9,723 nucleotides of DNA from Acidimicrobiaceae bacterium (GCA_030838245.1 JAUTXB010000149.1:1-9723); one strand, 5' to 3'. Numbered from the stretch's first letter, positions 1 to 7,571 are shown. Translations and numbers: made by a program. Notes: generated by a model not told the origin, from the letters alone.

Positions 1-264
1 CATCACGAACAGGGCCGGCAGCAGGCGGCGGGCTCGCCGGAGCCAGAAATCACCCAGCTGCAGTTGGCCCGACGAGCGCCACTCGCTCATCAACAGGTCG
101 GTGATCAGGTAGCCGCTCAGGGTAAAAAAGACGGCCACGCCGAGGAGCCCGCCGGGCAGGAACCCGAAGCCCAGGTGGAACACGACGACCCCCAGGACGG
201 CCACCGCCCGCAGCCCGTCGAGGCCGGGCATGTAGCGTTGGTCGCGCCCGAGCGGCTCAGGCAC
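1..264 (-). CDS. Membrane acyltransferase, OafA/YrhL (acyltransferase 3) family, N-terminal part only
   Basis: The 3' part lies beyond the window's left edge; 88 codons are visible. The proposed start is GTG at 264, since an in-frame TGA lies 24 bases upstream of it; ATG at 231 is an alternative. The visible protein begins its conserved part with 'MPGLDGLRAVAVLGVVVFH' (about residues 12-30), the first membrane helix of acyltransferase 3 proteins, ending in the conserved His (about residue 30) thought to act in acyl transfer. Next come 'FFTLSGYLIT' and an arginine-rich 'FWLRRARRLLPAL' segment, both hallmarks of the family. Members move acetyl or other acyl groups onto cell-surface sugars, lipids or glycopeptides at the cytoplasmic membrane. 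The substrate cannot be read from this fragment. Many homologues carry a C-terminal SGNH domain, which would be outside the window. Family call sure; function general. Confidence 0.88.
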   Translation of the reverse strand, partial: MPEPLGRDQRYMPGLDGLRAVAVLGVVVFHLGFGFLPGGLLGVAVFFTLSGYLITDLLMSEWRSSGQLQLGDFWLRRARRLLPALFVM

Positions 265-585
265 GGGGCCGGACCCGTCCTGATCTCACACCGTGGCTCG
301 AGGTGCGCCCCGCCGGGAATAGCGGGGCGCGACCACGCCAACCACTGCCTTCCTCATCCTTCGGCATGCACGCCCTTATCCTGCGACATGCGCTCTCGCA
401 CCCTGTGGCGTGCGCTCCGTCGCGTTGGCCCGACTGGTTCTGATAGCCGACGAATCTAGTGCCAACTCAGGCACGACTGGTCGACGCTCGGACAAGGGGT
501 CGATCCTGTCGTGGGCGGGCCTGCGGCATCTCCGTGCTCGGGCAGCGACGTTGCCGGCGCAGGCCTCCGCCGGCCGCCATCGCCG
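265..585. other. Intergenic region upstream of the acyltransferase gene
   Basis: These 321 bases separate the stop of the flavoprotein gene from the acyltransferase start, both on the minus strand. Open frames on both strands here have arginine/proline-rich shadow-type translations and no recognisable family. The only clear structure is the hairpin at 305-330. No convincing -35/-10 pair or tRNA-like fold was seen. The region presumably holds the acyltransferase promoter. Confidence 0.5.
305..330. repeat. Perfect 9-bp inverted repeat (GC-rich hairpin)
   Basis: The arm GCGCCCCGC (305-313) is followed by an 8-base loop and the exact reverse complement GCGGGGCGC (322-330). It lies 40 bases upstream of the proposed acyltransferase start. 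No T-run follows on either strand, so it is not a standard intrinsic terminator. It could still stop transcription from the flavoprotein gene without a U-tract, act as a 5'-leader structure, or be an operator. The symmetry is directly visible; the role is unknown. Confidence 0.5.
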
Positions 586-2097
586 TCATTCGGGTATGGC
601 TTGGGCGAAGGTGAAGGCATTGTCCGGATCCCAGTCGTGCTTGGCCTGGATGAGCCGCGGCAGGTTCTCCCCGTAGTAGGCGGCACTCGAATTGGGCAGC
701 GCGGGGTCGGTGAAGTTCTGGTAAGCCTGATCGGTGACGAACGGCCCGAGCGCCTGGTAGAAGTCACCGACGTAGCGCAGGTTGGTGTCGATCAATTCCT
801 GAGGGTCGGCGTTGGTCCACGAGGTTCCCACCACCGCCAACCACGAGGCGTCCCGGTGCACGAAAGCGGTGTCGGTAGCCGCCGGCCGGTTCATCGCTCC
901 CCCCCAGGCGAACAGGGTGAACCCGGCGGCCGAGCTGTTGGAGCTGCCCGGCCATCGTTCCACCCATGTCATGGCCGTCTCGACGCACGAGGTGTCGAAG
1001 CCGGACGGCCCGATGTACGCCGACTTCTCGGTGAATGAGCCCGTGGGGACGCTGTGGGAGAAGTACTTGAGCGCCGACTTGTAGGGGAGTGACTCGATCA
1101 ACTTGGTGGTCGGTGCCGCGGCTGCGAGCACGGGGGCCAACACGGCCTCGAGCTCCGCGGGGCTGCCGAACCACTGGCCCAGTGCGCTCATGGACACGGC
1201 GCCGGGATCCTGGAGCGGAGGAGTGGTCCCCTTTATGTCGAGGCCGATTCGGGCAGAGAGACCGTCGGGAGCCCCGGCCATGAGCCGGTCGAAGGCGGTC
1301 ATGGCCGCAGGGGCCTGGTCCCAGGCCCAGCCGAGCTTGTACACGGACAGCGGGCCGACCGGTGTGGTGGCCACGGTGTAGTCGACGTTGACCCCGAAGT
1401 TTCCACCGCCCCCACCACGCAAGGCCCAGAACAGATCGCTGTTCGTCCCGGCATCGGCGGTCACCAGCTTCCCTTCCGCCGTGACCATGCGAGTGCGGAC
1501 CAACTTGTCCACGGCCAGGCCGAGCCGGCGGGAGTTGAAGCCGAAGCCACCACCGAGCATGAACCCACCTACGCCTACCGACGGGCAGCGACCGTTCGGG
1601 ACCATGAGGCCGTGACGGGGTAGCAGGCCGATGAGCTGGCGGTTCAGGGCGCCGCACTGCAGGGTGGCCGTGCCGTTGGCGGCGTCCAGGCTCACGTCGT
1701 GCATCTCTTTCAGGCTGATGAGCAGCCCGCTCGTGGTCGAGAACCCCCCGTAGCTGTGCCCCCCTGATCGCACGGCGAACGGGACGTGGTGACTGCGCGC
1801 CCACAAGATGCACTGGCTGACATCACCGTTCCCTTGGCAGAGGGCGATCCCCTTGGGCAGCACATCGGCATAGCGGGTGTTGTAGGGGCGGGCCACCGCT
1901 CGATATCGAGGGTCACCGGGCCGGAGCAACGGGCCCCGCAGATGGCGCCCCAGTTCCTGCCAGATATCGGTTTTGGCCGAAGATGTCGTGGCCGCCGGGG
2001 ACGAGCAGCCTGCCGCTGCCCCGGCGACGGCGACCCCGGCCACCACCGTCGCCGCCTTGAGGAAGTGGCGGCGATCGATCGCCACCTCGCCGGCCAT
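586..2097 (-). CDS. Tat-exported FAD-dependent oxidoreductase, berberine-bridge (BBE) type, probably bicovalent FAD
   Basis: The 503-residue protein belongs to the PCMH-type FAD-binding family with a C-terminal BBE domain, which oxidises alcohols, sugars or alkaloid-like compounds using oxygen. The N-terminus has a twin-arginine signal, 'DRRHFLK' (Arg9-Arg10), a hydrophobic Ala/Val stretch and 'AAGC' (Cys31), a possible lipobox, so the enzyme is probably outside the membrane, perhaps as a lipoprotein. The FAD domain shows 'VRSGGHSYGG', whose His114 is the usual 8-alpha-histidyl FAD link, and 'GRCPSVGVGGFMLGGG', where Cys171 sits at the place of the second, cysteinyl link known in GilR-like enzymes. 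The C-terminal 'AAYYGENLPRL' and 'DPDNAFTFAQAIP' are BBE signatures. I prefer ATG 2097 because it puts the Arg pair near the N-terminus. GTG 2136 in the same frame adds 13 residues; neither start has a clear Shine-Dalgarno. The substrate is unknown. Confidence 0.9.
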   Translation of the reverse strand: MAGEVAIDRRHFLKAATVVAGVAVAGAAAGCSSPAATTSSAKTDIWQELGRHLRGPLLRPGDPRYRAVARPYNTRYADVLPKGIALCQGNGDVSQCILWARSHHVPFAVRSGGHSYGGFSTTSGLLISLKEMHDVSLDAANGTATLQCGALNRQLIGLLPRHGLMVPNGRCPSVGVGGFMLGGGFGFNSRRLGLAVDKLVRTRMVTAEGKLVTADAGTNSDLFWALRGGGGGNFGVNVDYTVATTPVGPLSVYKLGWAWDQAPAAMTAFDRLMAGAPDGLSARIGLDIKGTTPPLQDPGAVSMSALGQWFGSPAELEAVLAPVLAAAAPTTKLIESLPYKSALKYFSHSVPTGSFTEKSAYIGPSGFDTSCVETAMTWVERWPGSSNSSAAGFTLFAWGGAMNRPAATDTAFVHRDASWLAVVGTSWTNADPQELIDTNLRYVGDFYQALGPFVTDQAYQNFTDPALPNSSAAYYGENLPRLIQAKHDWDPDNAFTFAQAIPE

Positions 2098-2240
2098 CGT
2101 GGGAGCGTACCGTGGGCTGCCTTCGGTTATGGCCACCCGTCATCACGCTCACGGTTCGGATCGGGACCCAGCTGCTCGAGGCGGCGGGTCTCTGCCGACG
2201 AGGTCGATCCAGGCTGCTCCTTTCCGGTGCCCGGCGATCC

Positions 2241-2270
2241 CCATCGCCATCGCCATCGCCATCACCATCG
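2241..2270. repeat. Hexanucleotide tandem repeat, five CCATCG-type units
   Basis: Units at 2241, 2247, 2253, 2259 and 2265 read CCATCG, CCATCG, CCATCG, CCATCA, CCATCG, with a decayed unit (CCACGC) after them. The tract is non-coding in my annotation and lies in the space between the divergent flavoprotein and response regulator genes. Short tandem tracts can gain or lose units by slipped-strand replication and so change promoter spacing; no such effect is shown here. Confidence 0.75.
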
Positions 2271-2363
2271 CCACGCTGACCTGGAGGCCGACGCAGTCGC
2301 CGCCGCTTCGCCTGTGTCAGGACGGGTTGACGGCCGTCACCTGAACGTGAGGTATGACGGGGT

Positions 2364-2375
2364 AGCTTGCAAGCT
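2364..2375. promoter_or_regulatory. Perfect 12-bp palindrome, candidate operator
   Basis: AGCTTGCAAGCT is fully self-complementary and lies 96 bases upstream of the response regulator start. Dyads in this position often bind dimeric regulators. OmpR-type regulators more often use direct repeats, so binding by the neighbouring regulator is only a guess. Confidence 0.3.
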
Positions 2376-2460
2376 GGACGGCGTGGTCCGGCCACGCTGT
2401 TCCTATGCATGCAGTTCGAGAAACCTGGGCCGGTCTGTCTGGCCCACGGAGCGGACGGGT

Positions 2461-2465
2461 GGAGG
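2461..2465 (+). promoter_or_regulatory. Shine-Dalgarno deciding the response regulator start
   Basis: GGAGG stands six bases before ATG 2472. It selects this start over the upstream in-frame TTG at 2367, whose extra 35 residues have no family resemblance. The resulting protein begins 'MRVLVAEDD', exactly as receiver domains do. Confidence 0.85.
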
Positions 2466-2471
2466 CAACGC

Positions 2472-3140
2472 ATGAGGGTCCTGGTGGCCGAAGACGACGG
2501 TCCTCTGCGGTCGGTGCTGGAGCGGGGCCTGCGCGAGAACGGGTACATCGTGGACGCGGTGGCCGATGGTGAACAGGCCGTCTCGTACCTTCGAGCCTAC
2601 GAGTACGACGTGGCCGTCCTCGACTGGAGAATGCCCAAGCTGAGCGGGATCGAGGTTGTCGATCGCGCCCGCCAACGAGGTGACCGCACGCCCATCTTGA
2701 TGCTCACGGCGCGAGACGCGACCGAAGATCGCGTGACAGGGCTCAACACCGGTGCCGACGACTATCTGGTGAAGCCCTTCGCCTTCTCCGAGCTGCTCGC
2801 TCGCCTCCAGGCACTACAGCGACGACCGGCCTTCACCCTTTCTCCCCAGTTGGCCTGTGCTGACCTGAGCTTGGACACGGTCACCCGGGAGGTCACCGCG
2901 GCGGGCGAGATCGTCGTTCTCACCGCGACCGAGCTGGGCTTGCTCGAGCTGTTGCTTCGACGATCCCCCGCAGTGGTGACGCGTTCGACCATCGCCGTCC
3001 AGGTCTGGGACGACGAGGCCGATGCCGTTGGCTCCAACACGATCGACGTTCACGTGGCCCGGCTGCGAGCCAAACTGGCTCGAAGCGACGCCCGTATCGA
3101 AACGGTTCGTGGCATCGGGTACAGGTTGGTGGCACCGTGA
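2472..3140 (+). CDS. OmpR/PhoB-family DNA-binding response regulator
   Basis: The 222-residue protein is a two-component transcription regulator of normal length. Residues 1 to about 115 form the receiver: acidic pair Asp8-Asp9 ('AEDD'), phosphoacceptor Asp51 ('AVLDWRMP'), switch Thr79 ('LMLTARD') and Lys101 ('LVKPFAFSELLARL'). Residues about 125-222 form a winged-helix domain, with the recognition-helix segment 'SNTIDVHVARLRAKL' (about 188-202) and the typical end 'ETVRGIGYRLV'. All phosphorylation residues are intact, so it should be controlled by a histidine kinase. No kinase gene follows: the next gene is alanine dehydrogenase on the opposite strand, ending 40 bases away. It is therefore an orphan locally. 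It is transcribed away from the flavoprotein gene, which could be a target, but that rests on position alone. Confidence 0.93.
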   Translation: MRVLVAEDDGPLRSVLERGLRENGYIVDAVADGEQAVSYLRAYEYDVAVLDWRMPKLSGIEVVDRARQRGDRTPILMLTARDATEDRVTGLNTGADDYLVKPFAFSELLARLQALQRRPAFTLSPQLACADLSLDTVTREVTAAGEIVVLTATELGLLELLLRRSPAVVTRSTIAVQVWDDEADAVGSNTIDVHVARLRAKLARSDARIETVRGIGYRLVAP

Positions 3141-3179
3141 TCACCCACGCGTCCCCCTCATGGGCTCGATCGGGATTGG

Positions 3180-4295
3180 TCAGGCCAATACTTGGCCGAG
3201 CGGCACAGAGGGAAGGCCGTGGGCCTCGGCCACCGGTGGATAGATCACGGAACCGTCGACGGTGTTGACGCCCAAGCCCAGAGCGGGATCCGCTGCGCAC
3301 GCCGCCCGCCATCCCCGCTCGGCGATCTCACCGACGTAGGGGAGGGTGGCGTTGGCCAGGGCGTGGGTCGAGGTGTGGGGAACGGCACCGGGCATATTGG
3401 CCACGCAATAGAAGAGGGACCCATTGACCTCGAACGTGGGATCCGAGTGCGTGGTCGGGTGGGTGGCTTCGAAGCACCCACCCTGGTCGACGGAGATGTC
3501 GACCAACACCGAGCCGGGCCGCATGCGCGTCACAAGCTGGTTGGAGACCAGTTTGGGGGCCTTGGCTCCCACCACCAGCACCGCTCCGATGACGATGTCG
3601 GCGTCGACGCACGTTTCTTCGATGGCGTGGGTACTGGACGCCACCGTTTCGAGCGCTCCCCGGAAGTGGTGGTCGACCTGTCTGAGCCGCTCGAGATTGC
3701 GGTCCAGGACGTAGACGTCGGAGTGCATGCCGACGGCCAACGTGGCCGCAGCCATGCCGGCGACACCGGCACCCAGGATGACCACCTTGGCGCATCGCAC
3801 ACCGGGGACCCCGCAGACCAGTACACCTCGACCGCCCGTCGGGCTCATGAGATGGTGCGCGCCCATCAACGGAGCCATCCGACCGGCCACCTCGCTCATC
3901 GGTGTCAGCAGGGGCAGGGAGCCGTCGGGCAGCTGTACGGTCTCGTAGGCGATGGCCGTGGTACCGGTGGCCATGAGGGCGTCGGTGCACTGGCGAGAGG
4001 CAGCCAGGTGCAGGTAGGTGAACAGGACCAGGTCCCGTCGGAGTCGGTGGAACTCCTCGGGAATCGGCTCTTTGACCTTGCAGATCAAGTTCGACTCGGC
4101 CCAGACGTCGTCGGCGGAGTCGAGGATGGTCGCTCCCACCGCGGCGAACTCGCCGTCGGGAATCGACGACCCGACTCCGGCACCCTTTTCGATGAAGACG
4201 GTGTGGCCCTCCGAGAGCAGTTCCCGTGCGCCGGCCGGCGTCATGGCTACCCGGTACTCGCCGTCCTTCACCTCGTTGGGAATGCCGACGATCAT
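3180..4295 (-). CDS. ald: Alanine dehydrogenase
   Basis: The enzyme catalyses L-alanine + NAD+ + water to pyruvate + ammonium + NADH, reversibly, in the cytoplasm. The 371 residues equal the usual family length. Residues known from Mycobacterium tuberculosis Ald fall at the same numbers: substrate-binding Arg15 and Lys75 ('KVKEP'), catalytic His96 ('YLHLA') and Asp270 ('SVDQGG'). The NAD-binding Rossmann loop 'GAGVAG' is at 175-180, with Asp198 ('VLDRN') at the end of the second strand to hold the ribose. ATG 4295 is chosen because AAGGAGGT lies seven bases upstream; the frame stays open further upstream but gives non-homologous residues. The gene is third in a minus-strand series, 73 bases after the permease, and is probably co-transcribed. 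Here it likely removes alanine formed by the pyruvate-dependent aminotransferase and regenerates pyruvate. Confidence 0.97.
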   Translation of the reverse strand: MIVGIPNEVKDGEYRVAMTPAGARELLSEGHTVFIEKGAGVGSSIPDGEFAAVGATILDSADDVWAESNLICKVKEPIPEEFHRLRRDLVLFTYLHLAASRQCTDALMATGTTAIAYETVQLPDGSLPLLTPMSEVAGRMAPLMGAHHLMSPTGGRGVLVCGVPGVRCAKVVILGAGVAGMAAATLAVGMHSDVYVLDRNLERLRQVDHHFRGALETVASSTHAIEETCVDADIVIGAVLVVGAKAPKLVSNQLVTRMRPGSVLVDISVDQGGCFEATHPTTHSDPTFEVNGSLFYCVANMPGAVPHTSTHALANATLPYVGEIAERGWRAACAADPALGLGVNTVDGSVIYPPVAEAHGLPSVPLGQVLA

Positions 4296-4302
4296 CGAGG
4301 CG

Positions 4303-4310
4303 ACCTCCTT
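4303..4310 (-). promoter_or_regulatory. Strong Shine-Dalgarno of ald
   Basis: The minus strand reads AAGGAGGT, a near-perfect anti-16S match, seven bases before ATG 4295. It fixes the ald start and implies efficient, independent translation within the presumed operon. Confidence 0.88.
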
Positions 4311-4368
4311 TCCGAAGGCTCCTGAGTGTGTGGCGTGATCCCGATGGATCTCGCTCCGACAGGAAAGG

Positions 4369-5991
4369 CTAGGACGGAACGACCTCCTCGTCCGGGTCGA
4401 CCCCGAACATCCCCACCGGCGTGCCGATGCTCTCGGGGACGAGCGTCGGCGTCGACTTGTTGAGCACTTCACCGCGGAAGTACCGCGGCCGGATCCCGGA
4501 GTAGACGAGCATCAGGACCACTCCGAGCACGAGGGCTGCGAGGTCGATCAAGAACACCCCGCCGATATGCCAATGGGGCGAGAAGGGGAGGGTCCACGAC
4601 GTGTAGCTGTTCGTCGGGTTCCAGTAGTGGTAGAAGCTGAACACCATGGCCCCGTACAGCATCACGCCGCCCACCACGGGCAGGATGCCACGCATCCACA
4701 AGTTGCGGGCGCTGTCGGTCAGGTTGTTCCGGTAGTACCAGGCGCAGGCGAAGCCGGTCAGGCCGTAGTAGAACGCGATCATCACGCCCAGGGCCGACAC
4801 CGAGTCGGCGATGATCGTGCCGGCCGAGATGTGGTTCATGATGATGTAGAGGATGACCGAGAGTCCCCCCATGGCGATGGTGGACACCGCCGGCGTCATG
4901 TGCTTGCGACTAACCGTGCCGAACTTGGCCGGGATCGACTTGTACACCGCCATCGACAGGGTGGTGCGGGCGGTGGGCAGGATGGTGGTCTGGGTGGAGG
5001 CGGCGGCCGAGCTCAGGACCATCAACAAGAGCAGGTGGGAAAGGACGCTCCCGAAGCCCGACGTGCCGAACACCGCGCTGCCCAGGCCGGACAGCACATC
5101 GTTCTGGTTGGCGGTGTTGCCGAGCCCCACACCTTTGGTGCCGAGCCCGGCGAAGGACTGGGTCGACACGACCACGAGCAAGTAGGTGACCAGCAGCACC
5201 ACGGTCGAAAGGACTGCGGCCCGCCCGGGAACGGTCTCCGGATTGGCCGTCTCCTCGTTGATCGAGACGGTAGTGTCCCAGCCCCAGTAGATGAACAGCA
5301 TCAATGTGACGCCGTTGATGAACGCCGATGGGCTCGAGATGGAGAACGGGTTGAACCACGACCACGACGGCACCAGGTGGCCGACCGGGGCGCTCCCGTT
5401 ACCCACCTTCACCAGTGCCACGATGGACAGCACCGCCAGCATGGTCAGCTCGATACCGAGCAGGGCTTTCTGAAAATTGGCCGAGATCTCGATGCCGACA
5501 AAGCAGATGTAGGTCATGGCCACGATCCAGAAGATGCCCACCAGCAGCACCCAGTTGCTGGCCGCGTTGTTGCCGATCGAACCGGTGTTGAAGAGGAGGA
5601 AGACGTACTGACCGGCAACCTGGGCCAAGCTGGCCATGACCAGCACGTCGGCGGCGATGATGGCCCACCCCCCCATCCATCCGGTTCGGGGCCCGAAGGC
5701 TCGGGCGGCCCAGGTGAAGGTGGTCCCACAGTCAGGATCAGCCTTGTTGAGCTCCTTGTAGGCGAACGAGATGAACAGCATCGGGACGAAGGCCAGCACG
5801 GTGACGATGGGAGCCTGCACGCCGATGGCCACCACGACGAAGCCGAGGGTGGCGGCCAAGCTGTAGGCGGGGGCGGTCGAGGCGACGCCGATGACGGTGC
5901 TCGAGATGAGTCCGAGGGCGCCCGTCTTGAGGCCCTTGTGCACGCGCTCCACTGGTTCCATCGCTCCGGGAGCTATCAACTCTGAGGTCAT
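4369..5991 (-). CDS. APC-superfamily amino acid/amine permease
   Basis: The 540-residue integral membrane protein probably imports an amino acid or amine with a cation. It is almost wholly hydrophobic between residues 25 and 500, in about twelve membrane segments. Family marks are 'STVIGVASTAPAYS' (31-44) in the first helix, the glycine-rich substrate-binding region, 'DPDCGTTFTWAARAFGP' (86-101) before the third, 'FIYWGWDTTVSINEETANP' (233-251) around the sixth, and 'AASTQTTILPTART' (330-343) around the eighth. A short acidic C-terminal tail ends the protein. ATG 5991 is preferred because AAAGGGG sits eight bases upstream; ATG 5997 would be too close to it. The gene is 44 bases downstream of the aldehyde dehydrogenase and 73 upstream of ald, so it probably supplies the substrate of this pathway. 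Family sure; substrate (putrescine, GABA, another omega-amine) is inferred only from context. Confidence 0.92.
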   Translation of the reverse strand: MTSELIAPGAMEPVERVHKGLKTGALGLISSTVIGVASTAPAYSLAATLGFVVVAIGVQAPIVTVLAFVPMLFISFAYKELNKADPDCGTTFTWAARAFGPRTGWMGGWAIIAADVLVMASLAQVAGQYVFLLFNTGSIGNNAASNWVLLVGIFWIVAMTYICFVGIEISANFQKALLGIELTMLAVLSIVALVKVGNGSAPVGHLVPSWSWFNPFSISSPSAFINGVTLMLFIYWGWDTTVSINEETANPETVPGRAAVLSTVVLLVTYLLVVVSTQSFAGLGTKGVGLGNTANQNDVLSGLGSAVFGTSGFGSVLSHLLLLMVLSSAAASTQTTILPTARTTLSMAVYKSIPAKFGTVSRKHMTPAVSTIAMGGLSVILYIIMNHISAGTIIADSVSALGVMIAFYYGLTGFACAWYYRNNLTDSARNLWMRGILPVVGGVMLYGAMVFSFYHYWNPTNSYTSWTLPFSPHWHIGGVFLIDLAALVLGVVLMLVYSGIRPRYFRGEVLNKSTPTLVPESIGTPVGMFGVDPDEEVVPS

Positions 5992-6035
5992 CGCCATTGC
6001 CCCTTTACTCGACCGGTGCACCAGACCGGAGTGGT

Positions 6036-7571
6036 TTACCCATCGATGTAGCTCATGACGTGCTTGATCCGCGTGTAGTCGTCGAGGCTGTAGGACGAGA
6101 GATCCTTGCCATAGCCCGAGTGCTTAAATCCGCCGTGGGGCATCTCGGCCACGATCGGGATGTGGGTGTTGATCCACACCGCGCCGAAGTCGAGCGCCTT
6201 GGCCATGCGCATGGCCCGGCTGTGGTCCGTGGTCCAGACGCTTGACGCCAACCCGTACTCGACGCCGTTGGCCCAGGCGATCGCCTGGGCCTCGTCGGAG
6301 AAGCGCTGCACGGTGATGGCCGGGCCGAACATCTCCTGTTGCACCATCTCGTCGTCCTGTTCGACCCCGGCCACGACGGTGGGAGCGAAACAGTACCCAC
6401 GGGTGCCGACCGGGGTCCCGCCGGTCACCACTTCGGCGTGCCCGGGCAGCCGGTCGAAGAACCCCTCGAACCGGGCCAACTGGGCCGCGCTGTTCAGCGG
6501 GCCGAAGTCGGCATCCTCCCTCTCGGTGCCCCCCACCTTTTGACCTCGGGCCTGATCAGCCAGAGCGGCGACCAGGTCGTCATGGACCCCGGGCGCGGCC
6601 AGCACCCGAGTGGCAGCCGTGCAGTCCTGTCCGGCGTTGAAGAACCCTCCCACCGCGATCCCCTCCGCCGCCGCGTCCAGGTCGGCATCGTCGAAGACGA
6701 TGACCGGCGCCTTGCCCCCGAGCTCGAGATGGACCCGCTTCAGCTGCTTGGCGGCGGCGCCGGCCACCTCGATGCCGGCCCGCACGCTCCCGGTGATCGA
6801 GACCATGGCCGGAACGGGATGGTCGACCAACAACCTCCCGGTGCCGCGGTCGCCACACACGACGTTGAACACCCCGGGTGGTAGGTGCTCGCTCATCATC
6901 TCGGCCATGAGCAGCGTGGTGACCGGGGTGGTGTCCGCCGGCTTCAACACCATGGTGTTCCCGGCGGCCAACGCCGGTGCCCACTTCCACACGGCCATCA
7001 TGAGGGGGTAGTTCCACGGTGTTACCGCCGCGCAGACGCCGATGGGCTCGCGCCGGACGAACGAGGTGTGGCCGGCCAGGTACTCACCAGCCGACTTGCC
7101 TTCGAGGATGCGGGCGGCGCCGGCGAAAAACCGGATCTGGTCGACCAGTTGCGGCAGTTCCTCCGCCATGGTCACGGCCACCGGCTTCCCGGTGTTCTGG
7201 GACTCCGCCCGCACCAGCTCGTCACCTCGGGCTTCGAGGGTGTCGGCGATCCGGAGCAGGGCGAGACTCCGGTCCGACGGTGTGCTGTCACGCCACTGGG
7301 GGAATGCGGCGGCCGCGGCGGCGCACGCGGCGTCGACGTCGGCGGCAACCGAGACGGGTGCCTGGGCGAACACGTCGCCGGTGCTGGGATCGATCAGCGG
7401 CGAGAGGGAGCCGCTCGTACCCTCGACGTACCGGCCCCCGATGAAGTTGGCCAGTATGCCGATCGCCTCTCCCGAAGCGGGCGCCGATGCCTGTGGGCTC
7501 ACCTGTTCCTCCGTCGGGTTCGTGTCCGGACGGCCCATCAGCGAGTGCCCCCCGAACGTCTCTTGGGTCAT
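6036..7571 (-). CDS. NAD-dependent aldehyde dehydrogenase, gamma-aminobutyraldehyde dehydrogenase type
   Basis: The enzyme oxidises an aldehyde to its acid with NAD(P)+; for 4-aminobutanal the product is GABA. Counting from ATG 7571 (511 residues), the catalytic set is complete: Asn187 ('TPWNYP'), Lys210 ('LKPAD'), Glu283 ('LELGGK'), nucleophile Cys317 ('FNAGQDCTAATRV') and Glu413 ('QEMFGP'). 'NAGQDCTAA' and the tail 'EMPHGGFKHSGYGKD' with 'SLDDYTRIKHVM' resemble E. coli YdcW/PatD, the aminobutyraldehyde enzyme, more than betaine-aldehyde or succinic-semialdehyde enzymes. The first 38 or so residues are not conserved. ATG 7538, preceded by a G-run, would give 500 residues and is a real alternative; TTG 7598 is less likely. 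It is the first gene of the leftward series with the permease and ald, divergent from the Lrp-aminotransferase pair. Class sure; exact aldehyde probable. Confidence 0.92.
   Translation of the reverse strand: MTQETFGGHSLMGRPDTNPTEEQVSPQASAPASGEAIGILANFIGGRYVEGTSGSLSPLIDPSTGDVFAQAPVSVAADVDAACAAAAAAFPQWRDSTPSDRSLALLRIADTLEARGDELVRAESQNTGKPVAVTMAEELPQLVDQIRFFAGAARILEGKSAGEYLAGHTSFVRREPIGVCAAVTPWNYPLMMAVWKWAPALAAGNTMVLKPADTTPVTTLLMAEMMSEHLPPGVFNVVCGDRGTGRLLVDHPVPAMVSITGSVRAGIEVAGAAAKQLKRVHLELGGKAPVIVFDDADLDAAAEGIAVGGFFNAGQDCTAATRVLAAPGVHDDLVAALADQARGQKVGGTEREDADFGPLNSAAQLARFEGFFDRLPGHAEVVTGGTPVGTRGYCFAPTVVAGVEQDDEMVQQEMFGPAITVQRFSDEAQAIAWANGVEYGLASSVWTTDHSRAMRMAKALDFGAVWINTHIPIVAEMPHGGFKHSGYGKDLSSYSLDDYTRIKHVMSYIDG

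Larger units (their letters stand above)
2098..2471. other. Divergent control region between flavoprotein and response regulator genes
   Basis: About 370 bases lie between two outward-facing start codons, so promoters for both genes should be here. Visible elements are a CCATCG tandem repeat (2241-2270), a TTGACG hexamer at 2327-2332 with no -10 at the usual spacing (TATGAC at 2353-2358 is 20 bases away), the palindrome at 2364-2375 and the Shine-Dalgarno at 2461-2465. No convincing gene was seen in it. Confidence 0.5.

Noticed and set aside
764..1813. Long minus-strand frame overlapping the flavoprotein gene in another phase
   Set aside because: Arg/Gly/Pro-rich translation; the BBE flavoprotein frame contains all conserved motifs in one phase without interruption.
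2241..2270. Tandem repeat considered as a CRISPR or iteron array
   Set aside because: Units are six bases with no spacers and no replication or cas genes nearby.
3141..3179. Convergent gap between the response regulator and ald, checked for a bidirectional terminator
   Set aside because: No stem longer than a few bases and no T-run is visible in the 39 bases.
3192..4325. Long plus-strand open frame opposite alanine dehydrogenase
   Set aside because: Its translation is rich in Gly, His, Arg, Asp and Gln without family resemblance. The minus strand carries an unmistakable full-length Ald, so this is a high-G+C shadow frame.
4337..4350. Small inverted repeat GATCC-cgat-GGATC between permease and ald, considered as terminator or operator
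   Set aside because: Only 5-bp arms and no T-run; such repeats are expected by chance.
4567..5985. Long plus-strand open frame opposite the permease
   Set aside because: Low-complexity hydrophilic translation mirroring the membrane protein's codon pattern; no ribosome site and no recognisable domain.
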